A DNA stretch of 28,829 bases from Ruminococcus sp. (GTDB taxonomy: Bacteria; Bacillota; Clostridia; Oscillospirales; Ruminococcaceae), in contig JAGCWY010000090.1 of assembly GCA_017961625.1 (NCBI GenBank), positions 1 to 28,829 of the forward strand, written 5' to 3'. Under the pieces are notes generated by a model, which was given only the letters and a program-made list of their open reading frames with translations, made no database searches and was not told the DNA's origin. Below, piece after piece: positions 20,178-27,957 of this stretch; position 1 is the stretch's first letter; each line of letters opens with the position of its first letter. The translations under genes and the position numbers were made by a program.

Positions 20178-21383
20178 GAAAAAAACGAGATAAAACGATA
20201 TGTTTTCATCGCAGCCCTTGCTATCGCAGTCTGCGTTATATGCCAAAACTTCTCTGTGCTGGCAAATTTTGTCTATGTAGTAATCGGAGCTCTAAAATCG
20301 CTTGTTATAGGCTTCTTTATCGCCTATATCTTCAACATCATCATGAACCGCTTTGAAAAGCTCTACTTTCCAAAGAACAATTCAAAGCTGGTCTCAAAGA
20401 CACGAAGACCCTTCTGCATTACCGCTGCTTTCGCCATTACAGCGGTGATTATCGTACTTATATCATACATTGTCATACCGGAGATAGCCAAAGCCTTCGG
20501 AGTGCTGTACGAGGAGATACCTCCTGCTTTCACGAATGCCAAGGAATTCGTGACCGGCAAACTAAAGGAGTACCCGGAAATACAAGAACAGATAAGCTCA
20601 ATTGAATTCGACTGGGCAAAAATCGCTGAAAAAGCCTCAAAAATACTCACCTCTGGACTTGCAGGAATACTCAGCTCCGCAGTGGGCATAATAGGCGGAG
20701 TGACCTCAGCTGTAACAAATATAGTACTCGGAATTATCTTCGCTATATATATGCTTCTCCGCAAGGATAAGCTGATACGTGATGCAAATCGTATAAGACG
20801 AGCATATTTCAGCGACGAGTTCAACCATAAGAGTTCAATAGTCCTCAGGACGGCAAACTCAACCTTCCAGAGCTTCTTTGTAGGACAGTTTGTGGAAGCG
20901 ATAATACTCGGATCACTTTGCTTCATAGGCATGAAGTTGCTCAAGCTGCCATATGCAGCTATGTCGGGCACTCTCGTGGGAGTTACCGCATTTATACCGA
21001 TAGTCGGAGCCTTTATCGGCGCAGGCATAAGCGCTTTCATAATACTTACCGTGAATCCCATGCAGGCACTTATCTTCGTTATATTCCTGATACTCCTCCA
21101 GCAGCTGGAGGGAAATATCATCTACCCTAGAGTAGTTGGCGGAAGTATCGGTCTCCCAAGTATATGGACACTTGCAGCCGTAACTATAGGCGGAGGTCTC
21201 TTTGGTATACTCGGCATGATACTGGGCGTTCCCCTTACAGCTACACTGTATAAGCTCTCCTTCCATGTCCTTGAAAGCAAAGAGAAGGAGCTCGGCATAG
21301 CCTCTCCCGAAGCTGTCAGTGAAAAGCCTGCAGCAAAAACTGCTAAAAAGCCTAAGAAGCAAAAACAAACAAAAAAGAAATAA
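20175..21383 (+). CDS. AI-2E family transporter (YtvI/PerM type)
   Basis: The 402-residue integral membrane protein has the family layout. Two N-terminal membrane segments ('YVFIAALAIAVCVICQ', 'LKSLVIGFFIAYIFNIIMNR') are followed by a third near residue 80, a periplasm-facing helical stretch, and then 'AIILGSLCFIGMKLL', 'AAMSGTLVGVTAFIPIVGAF', 'NPMQALIFVIFLILLQQLEG' and 'GGGLFGILGMILGVPLTATL'. The 'PIVGAFIGA' and 'LEGNIIYPRVVGG' signatures are diagnostic. Family members are proposed exporters of small molecules or, in some species, Na+/H+ antiporters, so a role in autoinducer-2 export should not be assumed. The C terminus is Lys-rich. The ATG at 20175 is chosen over GTG 20148 for the reason given in the hairpin entry. 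Confidence 0.92.
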   Translation: MEKNEIKRYVFIAALAIAVCVICQNFSVLANFVYVVIGALKSLVIGFFIAYIFNIIMNRFEKLYFPKNNSKLVSKTRRPFCITAAFAITAVIIVLISYIVIPEIAKAFGVLYEEIPPAFTNAKEFVTGKLKEYPEIQEQISSIEFDWAKIAEKASKILTSGLAGILSSAVGIIGGVTSAVTNIVLGIIFAIYMLLRKDKLIRDANRIRRAYFSDEFNHKSSIVLRTANSTFQSFFVGQFVEAIILGSLCFIGMKLLKLPYAAMSGTLVGVTAFIPIVGAFIGAGISAFIILTVNPMQALIFVIFLILLQQLEGNIIYPRVVGGSIGLPSIWTLAAVTIGGGLFGILGMILGVPLTATLYKLSFHVLESKEKELGIASPEAVSEKPAAKTAKKPKKQKQTKKK

Positions 21384-21440
21384 TTCAGAGAACGGTGTCA
21401 CATAAAAGCAAAAATCTAAAACAAACATAAGGAGAATACT

Positions 21441-21713
21441 ATGAATAGCTTCCAAACCGAATTTATGAACGCTATAAAAAATATCCGTGAGAAATGCGTT
21501 ACGGTCGCATTATGTGAAAAGCACACTTCAAAAGCTGATGAACTCAACTCCGTGACTTACGAATTAATATTCAGTATAATGGAGCTTATAGACGGTTATA
21601 GTGAATTTGGCATTGGCAGGTTGGATATAATTAATACAGATACAGGCGAATCTTTAAAGAAAGACCCATTTATCGAGTTGCATGATGCTGTTGCCGGATA
21701 TATCACAGATTAA
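21441..21713 (+). CDS. 90-residue protein of unknown function
   Basis: A small soluble, mainly helical acidic protein: 'FMNAIKNIREKCVTVALCEK', 'SVTYELIFSIMELIDGYSEF', then a short beta-like part ('RLDIINTDTGESLKKDPFIE'). AAGGAG lies 7 bases before the ATG, so it is a real gene. It follows the AI-2E gene by 57 bases without a visible terminator between them and has its own terminator at 21825, so it is probably the second gene of that transcript. The final helix 'IELHDAVAGYI' is reminiscent of small Clostridia proteins annotated only as hypothetical. No function is proposed. Confidence 0.75.
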   Translation: MNSFQTEFMNAIKNIREKCVTVALCEKHTSKADELNSVTYELIFSIMELIDGYSEFGIGRLDIINTDTGESLKKDPFIELHDAVAGYITD

Positions 21714-21824
21714 GACTTGAACCTCTTATATTCAGAAAGCTCTCACATTTTGCAGCCAATTTGATTCAGCTTGAAGTTCTGTCAAATGCACAAATCACTC
21801 AAACAATTTCACTACATTTTGATA

Positions 21825-21853
21825 CGCGGCAGATTTTATGCCGCGCTTTTCTT
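21825..21853 (+). terminator. Terminator after the 90-residue gene
   Basis: CGCGGCA (21825-21831) pairs with TGCCGCG (21839-21845) over a 7-base loop, followed by CTTTTCTT. Outside this terminator and the promoter at 21960, the gap 21714-22024 shows only a poor plus-strand frame (21771-22004) that I do not accept. Confidence 0.75.
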
Positions 21854-21959
21854 CTATTCACCGTCAGCAAAAAAAGCTTTTCACTTCATACCGAGCCGAC
21901 TTTGTAATAAGATAAAACGAAATACCCCTGTTTTTAGTTTTCTCAGGGCAACTTCCGGT

Positions 21960-21988
21960 TTGACAATCGCCTTACAAAGTGGTAAGAT
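21960..21988 (+). promoter_or_regulatory. Promoter of the split pfl operon
   Basis: TTGACA (21960-21965), a 17-base spacer and TAAGAT (21983-21988), giving a leader of about 30 bases. No clear redox-regulator (Rex or FNR type) palindrome is visible around it. Confidence 0.75.
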
Positions 21989-22024
21989 TACTTATAGATA
22001 TTAAAATTAAAGGAGTAATGTGTT

Positions 22025-24127
22025 ATGGTCAATTCATGGGCTCAGGAATGGGACGGCTTCACAGAGGGACGCTGGAGTAGCAGTTCCATAAACGTCAGAG
22101 ACTTCATCAAGAAGAATTACACTCCTTACGAGGGCGATGAGAGCTTTCTTGCGCCGCCTACAGAGGCTACAAAGAAGCTATGGGAACAGGTCATGGAGCT
22201 TTCACGTCAGGAGCGTGAGGCAGGCGGAGTTCTCGACATGGACACAAAGATCATATCCACTATTACTTCACATGGTGCAGGCTATATTGATAAGGACTTA
22301 GAGCAGATAGTAGGTCTCCAGACGGACAAGCCCTTCAAGCGCTCACTGCAGCCCTTTGGCGGCATACGTATGGCTCAGCAGGCTTGCAAAGAGTACGGCT
22401 ACGAGGTTGACCCAGATGTAGTGGAGATCTTCACAAAGTACAGAAAGACTCATAATCAGGGCGTATTCGATGCTTACACCCCTGAAATGAGACTGGCACG
22501 TCATTCCGCTATACTCACGGGACTTCCTGACGCATACGGCAGAGGACGTATAATCGGTGACTACAGGCGTGTAGCTCTTTACGGTGTGGACAGGCTTATT
22601 GAGGACAAAAAGCACCAAATTGATACTTCTCTTGTTAGAATGACTTCCAAGAATATCCGCCTCCGTGAGGAACTTGCCGAGCAGGTACGTGCTTTGCAGG
22701 AGCTGAAAAAACTGGGCGAGATATACGGGCTTGACATATCAAAGCCTGCCGCAAATGCAAAGGAAGCCGTGCAGTGGCTTTACTTTGGATACCTTGCAGC
22801 TGTCAAGGAGCAGAACGGCGCAGCTATGTCTCTCGGAAGAACTTCTACATTTCTTGATATATTCATTCAGCGCGATCTTGATAAAGGCATACTTACCGAG
22901 GAAAAGGCTCAGGAACTTATAGACCATTTTATTATGAAGCTTCGTATCGTAAAGTTCGCACGTACACCGGAGTACAATGAGCTATTTTCAGGTGACCCCA
23001 CATGGATAACCGAATCTATCGGCGGAGTTGATGTTGACGGGCATCACCTAGTAACGAAGAACAGTTTCCGTTACCTTCACACTCTTGAAAATCTCGGAAC
23101 TGCTCCCGAACCAAATATGACCATACTCTGGTCAACAAAGCTGCCAAGAAAGTTCAAGGAGTACTGCGCTAAGATGTCTATCAAGACCTCTTCCATTCAG
23201 TATGAAAACGACGACATGATGAGAGTAGTTCACGGCGACGACTACGCTATCGCATGCTGTGTATCATCAATGGTGGTAGGCAAAGAAATGCAGTTTTTCG
23301 GTGCAAGAGCTAATCTTGCCAAGTGCCTGCTATACGCTATTAATGGCGGTGTGGACGAGCGTCTCGGCATACAGGTTGGTCCAAAGTTCAGACCTGTTGA
23401 CAGCGAGTATCTAGATTTCGACGATGTGTGGGAAAAATACATGGATATGATGGAGTGGCTGGCTGGTCTTTATGTCAACACCCTCAACGTTATCCATTAT
23501 ATGCACGACAAGTACAGCTACGAGAGACTTCAAATGGCACTTCATGACAGAGATGTAAAGCGCTATTTCGCAACAGGAATCGCAGGACTTTCAGTCGTTG
23601 CGGATTCGCTCTCGGCTATAAAATACGCTAAAGTAAAGCCTATTCGCAAGGATATCGAAATAAAGGACAAGGCGGGAAACGTAACTGATATTGCAAGAAA
23701 TGTGGTCGTTGACTACGAGATTGAAGGAGATTTCCCCAAATACGGCAACAATGATGACCGTGTTGACCAGATAGCAGTAGAGGTTGTCCGCAGATTTATG
23801 GACTGTGTAAGAAAACACCACACTTACCGTGACAGTGTTCCGACCATGTCAATACTCACTATCACATCTAACGTAGTATACGGCAAGAAGACAGGAAATA
23901 CTCCCGACGGACGCAAGCAGGGAGTTCCTCTTGCCCCGGGAGCTAACCCAATGCACGGCAGAGATACTCACGGCGCTGTAGCTTCACTTTCATCTGTTGC
24001 AAAGCTCCCCTTCAGACATGCACAGGACGGTATCTCCAATACCTTCTCCATAGTTCCCGACGCTCTCGGAAAAGATATGGACATCTTCGCCGGAGACCTC
24101 GACCTTGACAAACTCAGCGGAGAATGA
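22025..24127 (+). CDS. pflB: Pyruvate formate-lyase main subunit, lacking the glycyl-radical domain
   Basis: The enzyme converts pyruvate and CoA to acetyl-CoA and formate in anaerobic fermentation. The 700 residues cover the ten-stranded barrel. 'FGGIRMAQQACKEYGYEVDP' and 'FTKYRKTHNQGVFDAYTPEM' are typical of the N-terminal half. 'YAIACCVSSM' holds Cys411-Cys412 (E. coli Cys418/419), which carry the thiyl radical and acetyl group. 'YGKKTGNTPDGRKQGVPLAP' and 'SVAKLPFRHAQDGISNTFSI' lead to the C terminus. The protein stops at 'DLDKLSGE', where E. coli PflB continues for about 60 residues with the 'RVSGYAV' glycyl-radical loop. That loop is a separate gene at 24350-24589. The stop overlaps the SD region of the next gene, so coupling is likely. 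AAAGGAG lies 9 bases before the start. No activating enzyme is in the window. Confidence 0.96.
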   Translation: MVNSWAQEWDGFTEGRWSSSSINVRDFIKKNYTPYEGDESFLAPPTEATKKLWEQVMELSRQEREAGGVLDMDTKIISTITSHGAGYIDKDLEQIVGLQTDKPFKRSLQPFGGIRMAQQACKEYGYEVDPDVVEIFTKYRKTHNQGVFDAYTPEMRLARHSAILTGLPDAYGRGRIIGDYRRVALYGVDRLIEDKKHQIDTSLVRMTSKNIRLREELAEQVRALQELKKLGEIYGLDISKPAANAKEAVQWLYFGYLAAVKEQNGAAMSLGRTSTFLDIFIQRDLDKGILTEEKAQELIDHFIMKLRIVKFARTPEYNELFSGDPTWITESIGGVDVDGHHLVTKNSFRYLHTLENLGTAPEPNMTILWSTKLPRKFKEYCAKMSIKTSSIQYENDDMMRVVHGDDYAIACCVSSMVVGKEMQFFGARANLAKCLLYAINGGVDERLGIQVGPKFRPVDSEYLDFDDVWEKYMDMMEWLAGLYVNTLNVIHYMHDKYSYERLQMALHDRDVKRYFATGIAGLSVVADSLSAIKYAKVKPIRKDIEIKDKAGNVTDIARNVVVDYEIEGDFPKYGNNDDRVDQIAVEVVRRFMDCVRKHHTYRDSVPTMSILTITSNVVYGKKTGNTPDGRKQGVPLAPGANPMHGRDTHGAVASLSSVAKLPFRHAQDGISNTFSIVPDALGKDMDIFAGDLDLDKLSGE

Positions 24128-24128
24128 T

Positions 24129-24335
24129 ATGTGTGCTCCAGAAGATAAAAAATCCCCTGCGGAGCTCGCTGACCTTATAGATCAGCTGATGTCACAGGGA
24201 AGCGGTCATATAAACATAGTCTCAGATAACGGTTCGGAGCTGAAAGTTGATACCGTAAAAAGCACGGATATATGCGGCAAAAAAGGAGCCTGCTGTCAGC
24301 CCACGGAGCTTGAACCCGACGATGACGAATTATAG
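24129..24335 (+). CDS. 68-residue Cys-containing protein between the two halves of pyruvate formate-lyase
   Basis: The ATG is one base after the stop of the main Pfl gene, with GGAG 7 bases upstream inside that gene, so translation should be coupled. The protein has a helical N-terminal half ('SPAELADLIDQLMSQGSGHI') followed by 'NIVSDNGSELKV', and a C-terminal part with four cysteines in all: Cys2 and 'DICGKKGACCQPTE', then an acidic tail. The first half resembles the linker that opens the glycyl-radical gene ('NLIELLDGYVEKGGHHLNVN'), so it may be a diverged duplicate that lost the radical loop. The Cys cluster could bind metal or act in redox sensing; this is inference. I do not know a named family. 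Confidence 0.8.
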   Translation: MCAPEDKKSPAELADLIDQLMSQGSGHINIVSDNGSELKVDTVKSTDICGKKGACCQPTELEPDDDEL

Positions 24336-24349
24336 AAAGGAGAATATAT

Positions 24350-24589
24350 ATGGATAATCAGAAACAGGTAGATAACCTCATCGAATTGCTCGACGGCTAC
24401 GTTGAAAAAGGCGGTCATCACCTCAACGTAAATGTGTTCACACGCGAAACTCTCCTTGACGCACAGGCTCACCCGGAAAAGTACCCGCAGCTCACTGTGA
24501 GAGTTTCGGGATACGCGGTAAACTTCATAAAACTCACAAAAGAACAACAGGACGACGTTATTTCCCGTACCTTCCATTCAAACCTGTAA
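24350..24589 (+). CDS. Stand-alone glycyl-radical domain of pyruvate formate-lyase
   Basis: The 79-residue protein corresponds to the last 60 or so residues of PflB: 'LLDGYVEKGGHHLNVNVFTR', 'HPEKYPQLTVRVSGYAVNFI', 'KLTKEQQDDVISRTF'. Gly54 in 'RVSGYAV' is the residue that the SAM-dependent activating enzyme converts to a radical. In E. coli a similar small protein (GrcA/YfiD) rescues oxygen-cleaved full-length PflB. Here the main subunit has no radical loop of its own, so this gene must supply it for activity. AAAGGAG lies 8 bases before the ATG, and a strong terminator follows. The frame is by chance the same as that of the main subunit, but the intervening stop, the second gene and the independent SD rule out a simple nonsense mutation. 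Confidence 0.95.
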   Translation: MDNQKQVDNLIELLDGYVEKGGHHLNVNVFTRETLLDAQAHPEKYPQLTVRVSGYAVNFIKLTKEQQDDVISRTFHSNL

Positions 24590-24616
24590 ACCCCACATTA
24601 CCTATACATATTTTCA

Positions 24617-24660
24617 GCCCCGAAGCAATCGATATGATGACGCTTCGGGGCTTGTTGTTT
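24617..24660 (+). terminator. Terminator of the split pfl operon
   Basis: GCCCCGAAGC (24617-24626) pairs with GCTTCGGGGC (24642-24651) over a 15-base loop, followed by TTGTTGTTT. Confidence 0.85.
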
Positions 24661-24668
24661 CCTATATA

Positions 24669-26579
24669 TCAGTTAAGGCTTTCGGTGTCTCCAAGAAGAT
24701 AATTCTGAATCCACAGCGCATCCTTTGCGGTTATACCGCTTCCGTAATAGCACACGTCTCCGTTGTATAATCCCTGAGTAGTTAGGTGCGAAGGGTCAGT
24801 TCCCTCTAGCCAGTACTTATCAGAATTTGCAAGAGCCTGAAGTATGAGTACAACGTCGGAAAGATCAACTGTGCCATCACAGTTGGTATCACCTGCACAC
24901 CTGTCAGTATCAGTTTCATCGGTCATATCTTCAGTCTCCGACATGTCGTTGCTTTCCTTCGGCTTTTCAAGCACTCTGAACAGCAGTCCGTTCTCCTTCG
25001 CGTATATCTCCGCCGTGGAGCCACTGTATCCCAGTATCCATATCCCCCTGCTGCCTGATATTGATGAAGGCTCAAAATCGCATTCCGGATTGAGCACAAC
25101 TATAACTGAAGGATTGGAAAAGCTGCTTTCATAGTCAATGGAAACATTTATCGCCGACTGTTCAACATACTTAACGCTCTCGGGAAGTATTATAAAATCA
25201 GGAGAGCAGAGATAGAACGTTCCCTGCTTAAGGCTCGTAACAGAGCCTGGGCAGTTTATATCTGTAAGTGAGGTGCAGTTGAAAAACGCCATGTGTTCTA
25301 TGGTTTTCAGCTTCTCGTTAAAGATGACCTTTTGAAGCTTCTCACAGCCATAGAAGGCAAGCGACATTATGGTCTCAAGCTTTTCTCCGCACACAACCTC
25401 CTCAAGAGCAGGGTACTCGAAAAAAGCAGCGCTCCATATAGTTTTCACGTTTTTACCTATCACTATTTTTTTGACCTTGGTATTGTTCTCGCGGCTGCTC
25501 AGGTTATTGCTGACAGCTACAACGGGAACTCCGTCTATCTCGTCGGGGATAACAAGCTCCTCGGCGTCGCCCATAGTGATATCGAATACCTCATAGCCTC
25601 CCTCAACCATGCACCAGCTCATGGTATTATTGCTGAATACATCGCCATATTCCGTTTCGACTCTCCTGTCATACTTGCCATTTTTATACTGCTCGTATGT
25701 ACAGTGTCTTATGCCCTTTTCCTCAGCAAATATCGCCGGAGCTGACCCCTCGTCGCATATTATTATGAACTCCTTCCACTCTGAACGGTCGCCGCCTAGT
25801 ACGCAGTCGGAATTATCTATCCTTATTGCCATATCAGGAAGCTCATCATAGTCAGTATACAAAAGCGGACAGCCGTTAAGCTCGCTGACAGATGACGGTA
25901 TCTCCATATACGTCATGTTTATACTGTTGAAGGCTCCAGCGCCTATACTAGCGATATTTGCTCCGAATCTGACCTTACTCAGCTTCTGACAGCCGCTGAA
26001 TGCGTTTTCGTCTATCTTTACGAGACTGTCAGGCAGCTCAGCGGAAGTAAGGGCACGGCAGTTCATAAACGCCTTGCGTCCTATGCTGACCAGCTTATCG
26101 TTAAAGGTCACCTTCTCCAGCCCCCTGCACTCACAGAATACGCTGCTGCCAAGCCTTTCAAGATCTGCAGGTAACTTTATCTCCGTGATATATGAGCATC
26201 CGTTGAAGGCGTAATCCCCTATTGTCTTTATATTTTTGCCCAGCTTCACATTCTGGACGTTGCTGAGACTGAACGCCTCCGGCAATATCTCTGTAACGGG
26301 TATACCTTCGATTTCGTCTGGTATATCTATATCGAAGGGCTCTTCCATATCCACATATTCCTCTGATAACCCCATGGCGACCGCATGATCTTTGTATTCT
26401 GCATACTTTACACTGTACTGTACAGCAATCTCATAATACTCCGGCTCCTCAGCAGAGTTCTCGGTAAGCTCTTCTACGGCGCTTGCTGCTGTGATATCCG
26501 CTGTTATCAGCGAAACAGGACAAGCCTTGCCTGCAATGAGAAGTGACAAAGTAGCTGCAGCGATCCTTGCTTTTTTCAT
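24669..26579 (-). CDS. Secreted BspA-like leucine-rich repeat protein with type I dockerin
   Basis: A signal peptide (about residues 1-30) opens the 636-residue protein. Two blocks of LRR_5 (BspA/TpLRR) repeats follow, about residues 85-240 and 350-490, with the recurring pattern 'I..YAF.GC..L..V..' (for example 'IGRKAFMNCRALTSAELPDS', 'TIEHMAFFNCTSLTDINCPG'). After an acidic linker the C terminus, about 560-636, is a type I dockerin. Its first calcium loop is canonical ('DTNCDGTVDLSD'); the second is less regular ('GDVCYYGSGITAKDALWIQN'), a form seen in Ruminococcus. It should be exported and attach to a cohesin on the cell surface or a cellulosome scaffold. LRR_5 proteins often mediate binding, with no catalytic domain here. 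The SD GGAGGAAAG lies 5 bases upstream of the start. Confidence 0.93.
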   Translation of the reverse strand: MKKARIAAATLSLLIAGKACPVSLITADITAASAVEELTENSAEEPEYYEIAVQYSVKYAEYKDHAVAMGLSEEYVDMEEPFDIDIPDEIEGIPVTEILPEAFSLSNVQNVKLGKNIKTIGDYAFNGCSYITEIKLPADLERLGSSVFCECRGLEKVTFNDKLVSIGRKAFMNCRALTSAELPDSLVKIDENAFSGCQKLSKVRFGANIASIGAGAFNSINMTYMEIPSSVSELNGCPLLYTDYDELPDMAIRIDNSDCVLGGDRSEWKEFIIICDEGSAPAIFAEEKGIRHCTYEQYKNGKYDRRVETEYGDVFSNNTMSWCMVEGGYEVFDITMGDAEELVIPDEIDGVPVVAVSNNLSSRENNTKVKKIVIGKNVKTIWSAAFFEYPALEEVVCGEKLETIMSLAFYGCEKLQKVIFNEKLKTIEHMAFFNCTSLTDINCPGSVTSLKQGTFYLCSPDFIILPESVKYVEQSAINVSIDYESSFSNPSVIVVLNPECDFEPSSISGSRGIWILGYSGSTAEIYAKENGLLFRVLEKPKESNDMSETEDMTDETDTDRCAGDTNCDGTVDLSDVVLILQALANSDKYWLEGTDPSHLTTQGLYNGDVCYYGSGITAKDALWIQNYLLGDTESLN

Positions 26580-26714
26580 CTGATCTTTCCTCCTTCATAT
26601 TTTTTCAGGTAAATAGCTATTTGGGTGGTTAGGAACATCCTGGAGTTTACGAAATTTCAAAAACTACAATTACAAATACTGTCAAGGTCATCATTTATGG
26701 CAATTGCCTTGGTC

Positions 26715-26742
26715 TTGACCGAATTTGGGTTTGTGTTATAAT
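26715..26742 (+). promoter_or_regulatory. Orphan plus-strand promoter-like sequence
   Basis: TTGACC (26715-26720) and TATAAT (26737-26742) are spaced by 16 bases and point away from the LRR gene, yet no plus-strand gene follows. A transcript from here would run into the hairpin at 26907-26933, giving a possible RNA of about 185 bases. Confidence 0.4.
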
Positions 26743-26902
26743 ACGCAATTGAGAACACCGTATTCACAATAACTCACCAAAATATTTATATACCTATATT
26801 TTATCGCCTTGGGCTTGAAAAAATTATATCACATTCATATTTCATTCACAATACAGCTCTTGTAAAGTTTACAAATCGTTAACATTTCTTTAACAAGCGG
26901 TA

Positions 26903-26934
26903 ACAGAAAAGCCGTCCATTTCGGGACGGCTTTA
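26903..26934 (-). terminator. Terminator of the CAP-dockerin gene
   Basis: AAAGCCGTCC (26908-26917) pairs with GGACGGCTTT (26924-26933) over a 6-base loop. On the minus strand it is followed by TTTT-CTGTT. On the plus strand only three T follow, but it could still act on a plus-strand RNA. Confidence 0.75.
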
Positions 26935-26957
26935 AGCCTGTAATATTCTCCACTATT

Positions 26958-27707
26958 TTATCTTGAAGAATTAACTGAATAGATATTCAGTATCATCGAA
27001 GCGTCGGCAGCGTCAACGATATCGTCTCCGTTCATCTCTGCTCTTGCACGCTGCGTCCTGCTCAGGGTTGAACTCTTTCCAGCAGATACTGCCGCGTACT
27101 CCGACAGAACCATTGAAGCATCAACCGCGTCAACAAAACCGTCGTCGTTTATCTCGCCGTGTTTTTCTGGAAGGAAGGCATAGTCGTAATTCACATTAGA
27201 GGCGAGAAATTCCTGAGTCCAATAATAGCTACCATTATAATAGGCGCACCCAACTCCGATATACCTATAATCAGAGTTGAGTATATTTGCACGGTGCCCG
27301 GAGGAATTCATCCAGCTGCTCACAACGCTCTCTGGAGAATTCTGACCGCAGGCAATATTCTCAGCTTTACCTGTCCAGCTGAGACCGACCTCATCAATTA
27401 TGTCCATTCCGGACGAACCATTAGGACGCTGGTGACTCCAGTATTTGGTCGTTTCGTTTACACGTATCACCGCACATTTCGTGAGCTTAGGTATCATTTT
27501 CAGCTCCTGAAGTCCTCTATTTCTTCTCTCCTTGTTCACGAGCTTTATAACACTGTCCGCGTAGGTGATATACTGTGATGCAGGGGCTGCCTGCTTTTTT
27601 GTCGCTAATTCAACTGTATTGTCAACTGTTGCTGCCATGACAGCAGGAGCAGTGATAAATGCTGCCGCCAGTATCAAAGAACTAAGTAATGCTCCAAATT
27701 TTCTCAT
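26958..27707 (-). CDS. Secreted CAP (SCP/PR-1) domain protein with type I dockerin
   Basis: A signal peptide covers about residues 1-26 ('LLSSLILAAAFITAPAVMA'). Residues about 50-175 form a bacterial CAP domain with its cavity residues: 'TKYWSHQRPNGSSGMDI' (first His), 'AENIACGQNSPESVV' (Glu), 'MNSSGHRANILNSDYRYIGV' (second His) and 'YYWTQEFLAS'. Residues about 184-249 form a dockerin with two calcium-binding repeats ('EINDDGFVDAVDASMVLSEY', 'EMNGDDIVDAADASMILNIY') joined by a basic linker. The family has YkwD-like members in Firmicutes with no settled enzymatic role. The dockerin implies attachment to a cohesin-bearing complex outside the cell. The SD AAGGAGG lies about 6 bases before the start. 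It is monocistronic, with its own promoter and terminator. Confidence 0.94.
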   Translation of the reverse strand: MRKFGALLSSLILAAAFITAPAVMAATVDNTVELATKKQAAPASQYITYADSVIKLVNKERRNRGLQELKMIPKLTKCAVIRVNETTKYWSHQRPNGSSGMDIIDEVGLSWTGKAENIACGQNSPESVVSSWMNSSGHRANILNSDYRYIGVGCAYYNGSYYWTQEFLASNVNYDYAFLPEKHGEINDDGFVDAVDASMVLSEYAAVSAGKSSTLSRTQRARAEMNGDDIVDAADASMILNIYSVNSSR

Positions 27708-27811
27708 AGTAATGCCTCCTTAATGCCCTGCCAAGGAAAGGAACTCCAAAAGCGGTGACGTTCAGATAATACACTTTAACAATACCATGACAAAAATCAT
27801 ATCCCAATCAA

Positions 27812-27840
27812 ATTATAGCACAGTTGACTATACAAGTCAA
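27812..27840 (-). promoter_or_regulatory. Promoter of the CAP-dockerin gene with an inverted repeat over the -35
   Basis: On the minus strand TTGACT (27835-27840) and TATAAT (27812-27817) are spaced by 17 bases. GTTGAC (27823-27828) and GTCAAC (27836-27841) form an inverted repeat covering the -35 box and spacer, which could be an operator. The leader is about 100 bases. Confidence 0.75.
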
Positions 27841-27897
27841 CATTTTATCTTTCCGATTGTAGCCTTGCACAAATTATGAATAATTTTTTTATAACAT

Positions 27898-27932
27898 CAA
27901 ACAAGAAAGGCTGCACCCGAAGGTACAGCCTT
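27898..27932 (-). terminator. Terminator of the rplJ-rplL operon
   Basis: On the minus strand an 11-bp stem (one G-U) closes on a UUCG tetraloop with a C-G closing pair, an exceptionally stable hairpin, followed by TTTCTTGTTT. It lies 25 bases after the rplL stop. Confidence 0.92.
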
Positions 27933-27957
27933 CAATAATGAACCTTGATCCAGATGA

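Larger units (their letters stand above)
26580..26957. other. Gene-free region between the two dockerin genes
   Basis: No coding frame with an SD is present. The stretch contains a plus-strand promoter-like pair (26715-26742), the palindrome GGCAATTGCC near 26700, a minus-strand TTGACA (26680-26685) with only a weak -10 that may serve the LRR gene, and the terminator hairpin at 26907-26933. Confidence 0.5.

Noticed and set aside
20363..21121. A 252-residue minus-strand open frame inside the AI-2E transporter gene
   Set aside because: It is antisense to an unambiguous membrane protein, and its hydrophobic pattern mirrors the sense-strand helices.
21771..22004. A 77-residue plus-strand open frame before pflB
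   Set aside because: It overlaps the terminator hairpin at 21825 and the pfl promoter, and has no SD.
22025..24589. The split pyruvate formate-lyase as a simple nonsense or frameshift mutation
   Set aside because: The radical-domain gene is in frame with the main gene, but a 222-base segment with a separate coupled gene lies between them, and each gene has its own well-placed SD. The main protein's end also does not continue into the linker in any frame.
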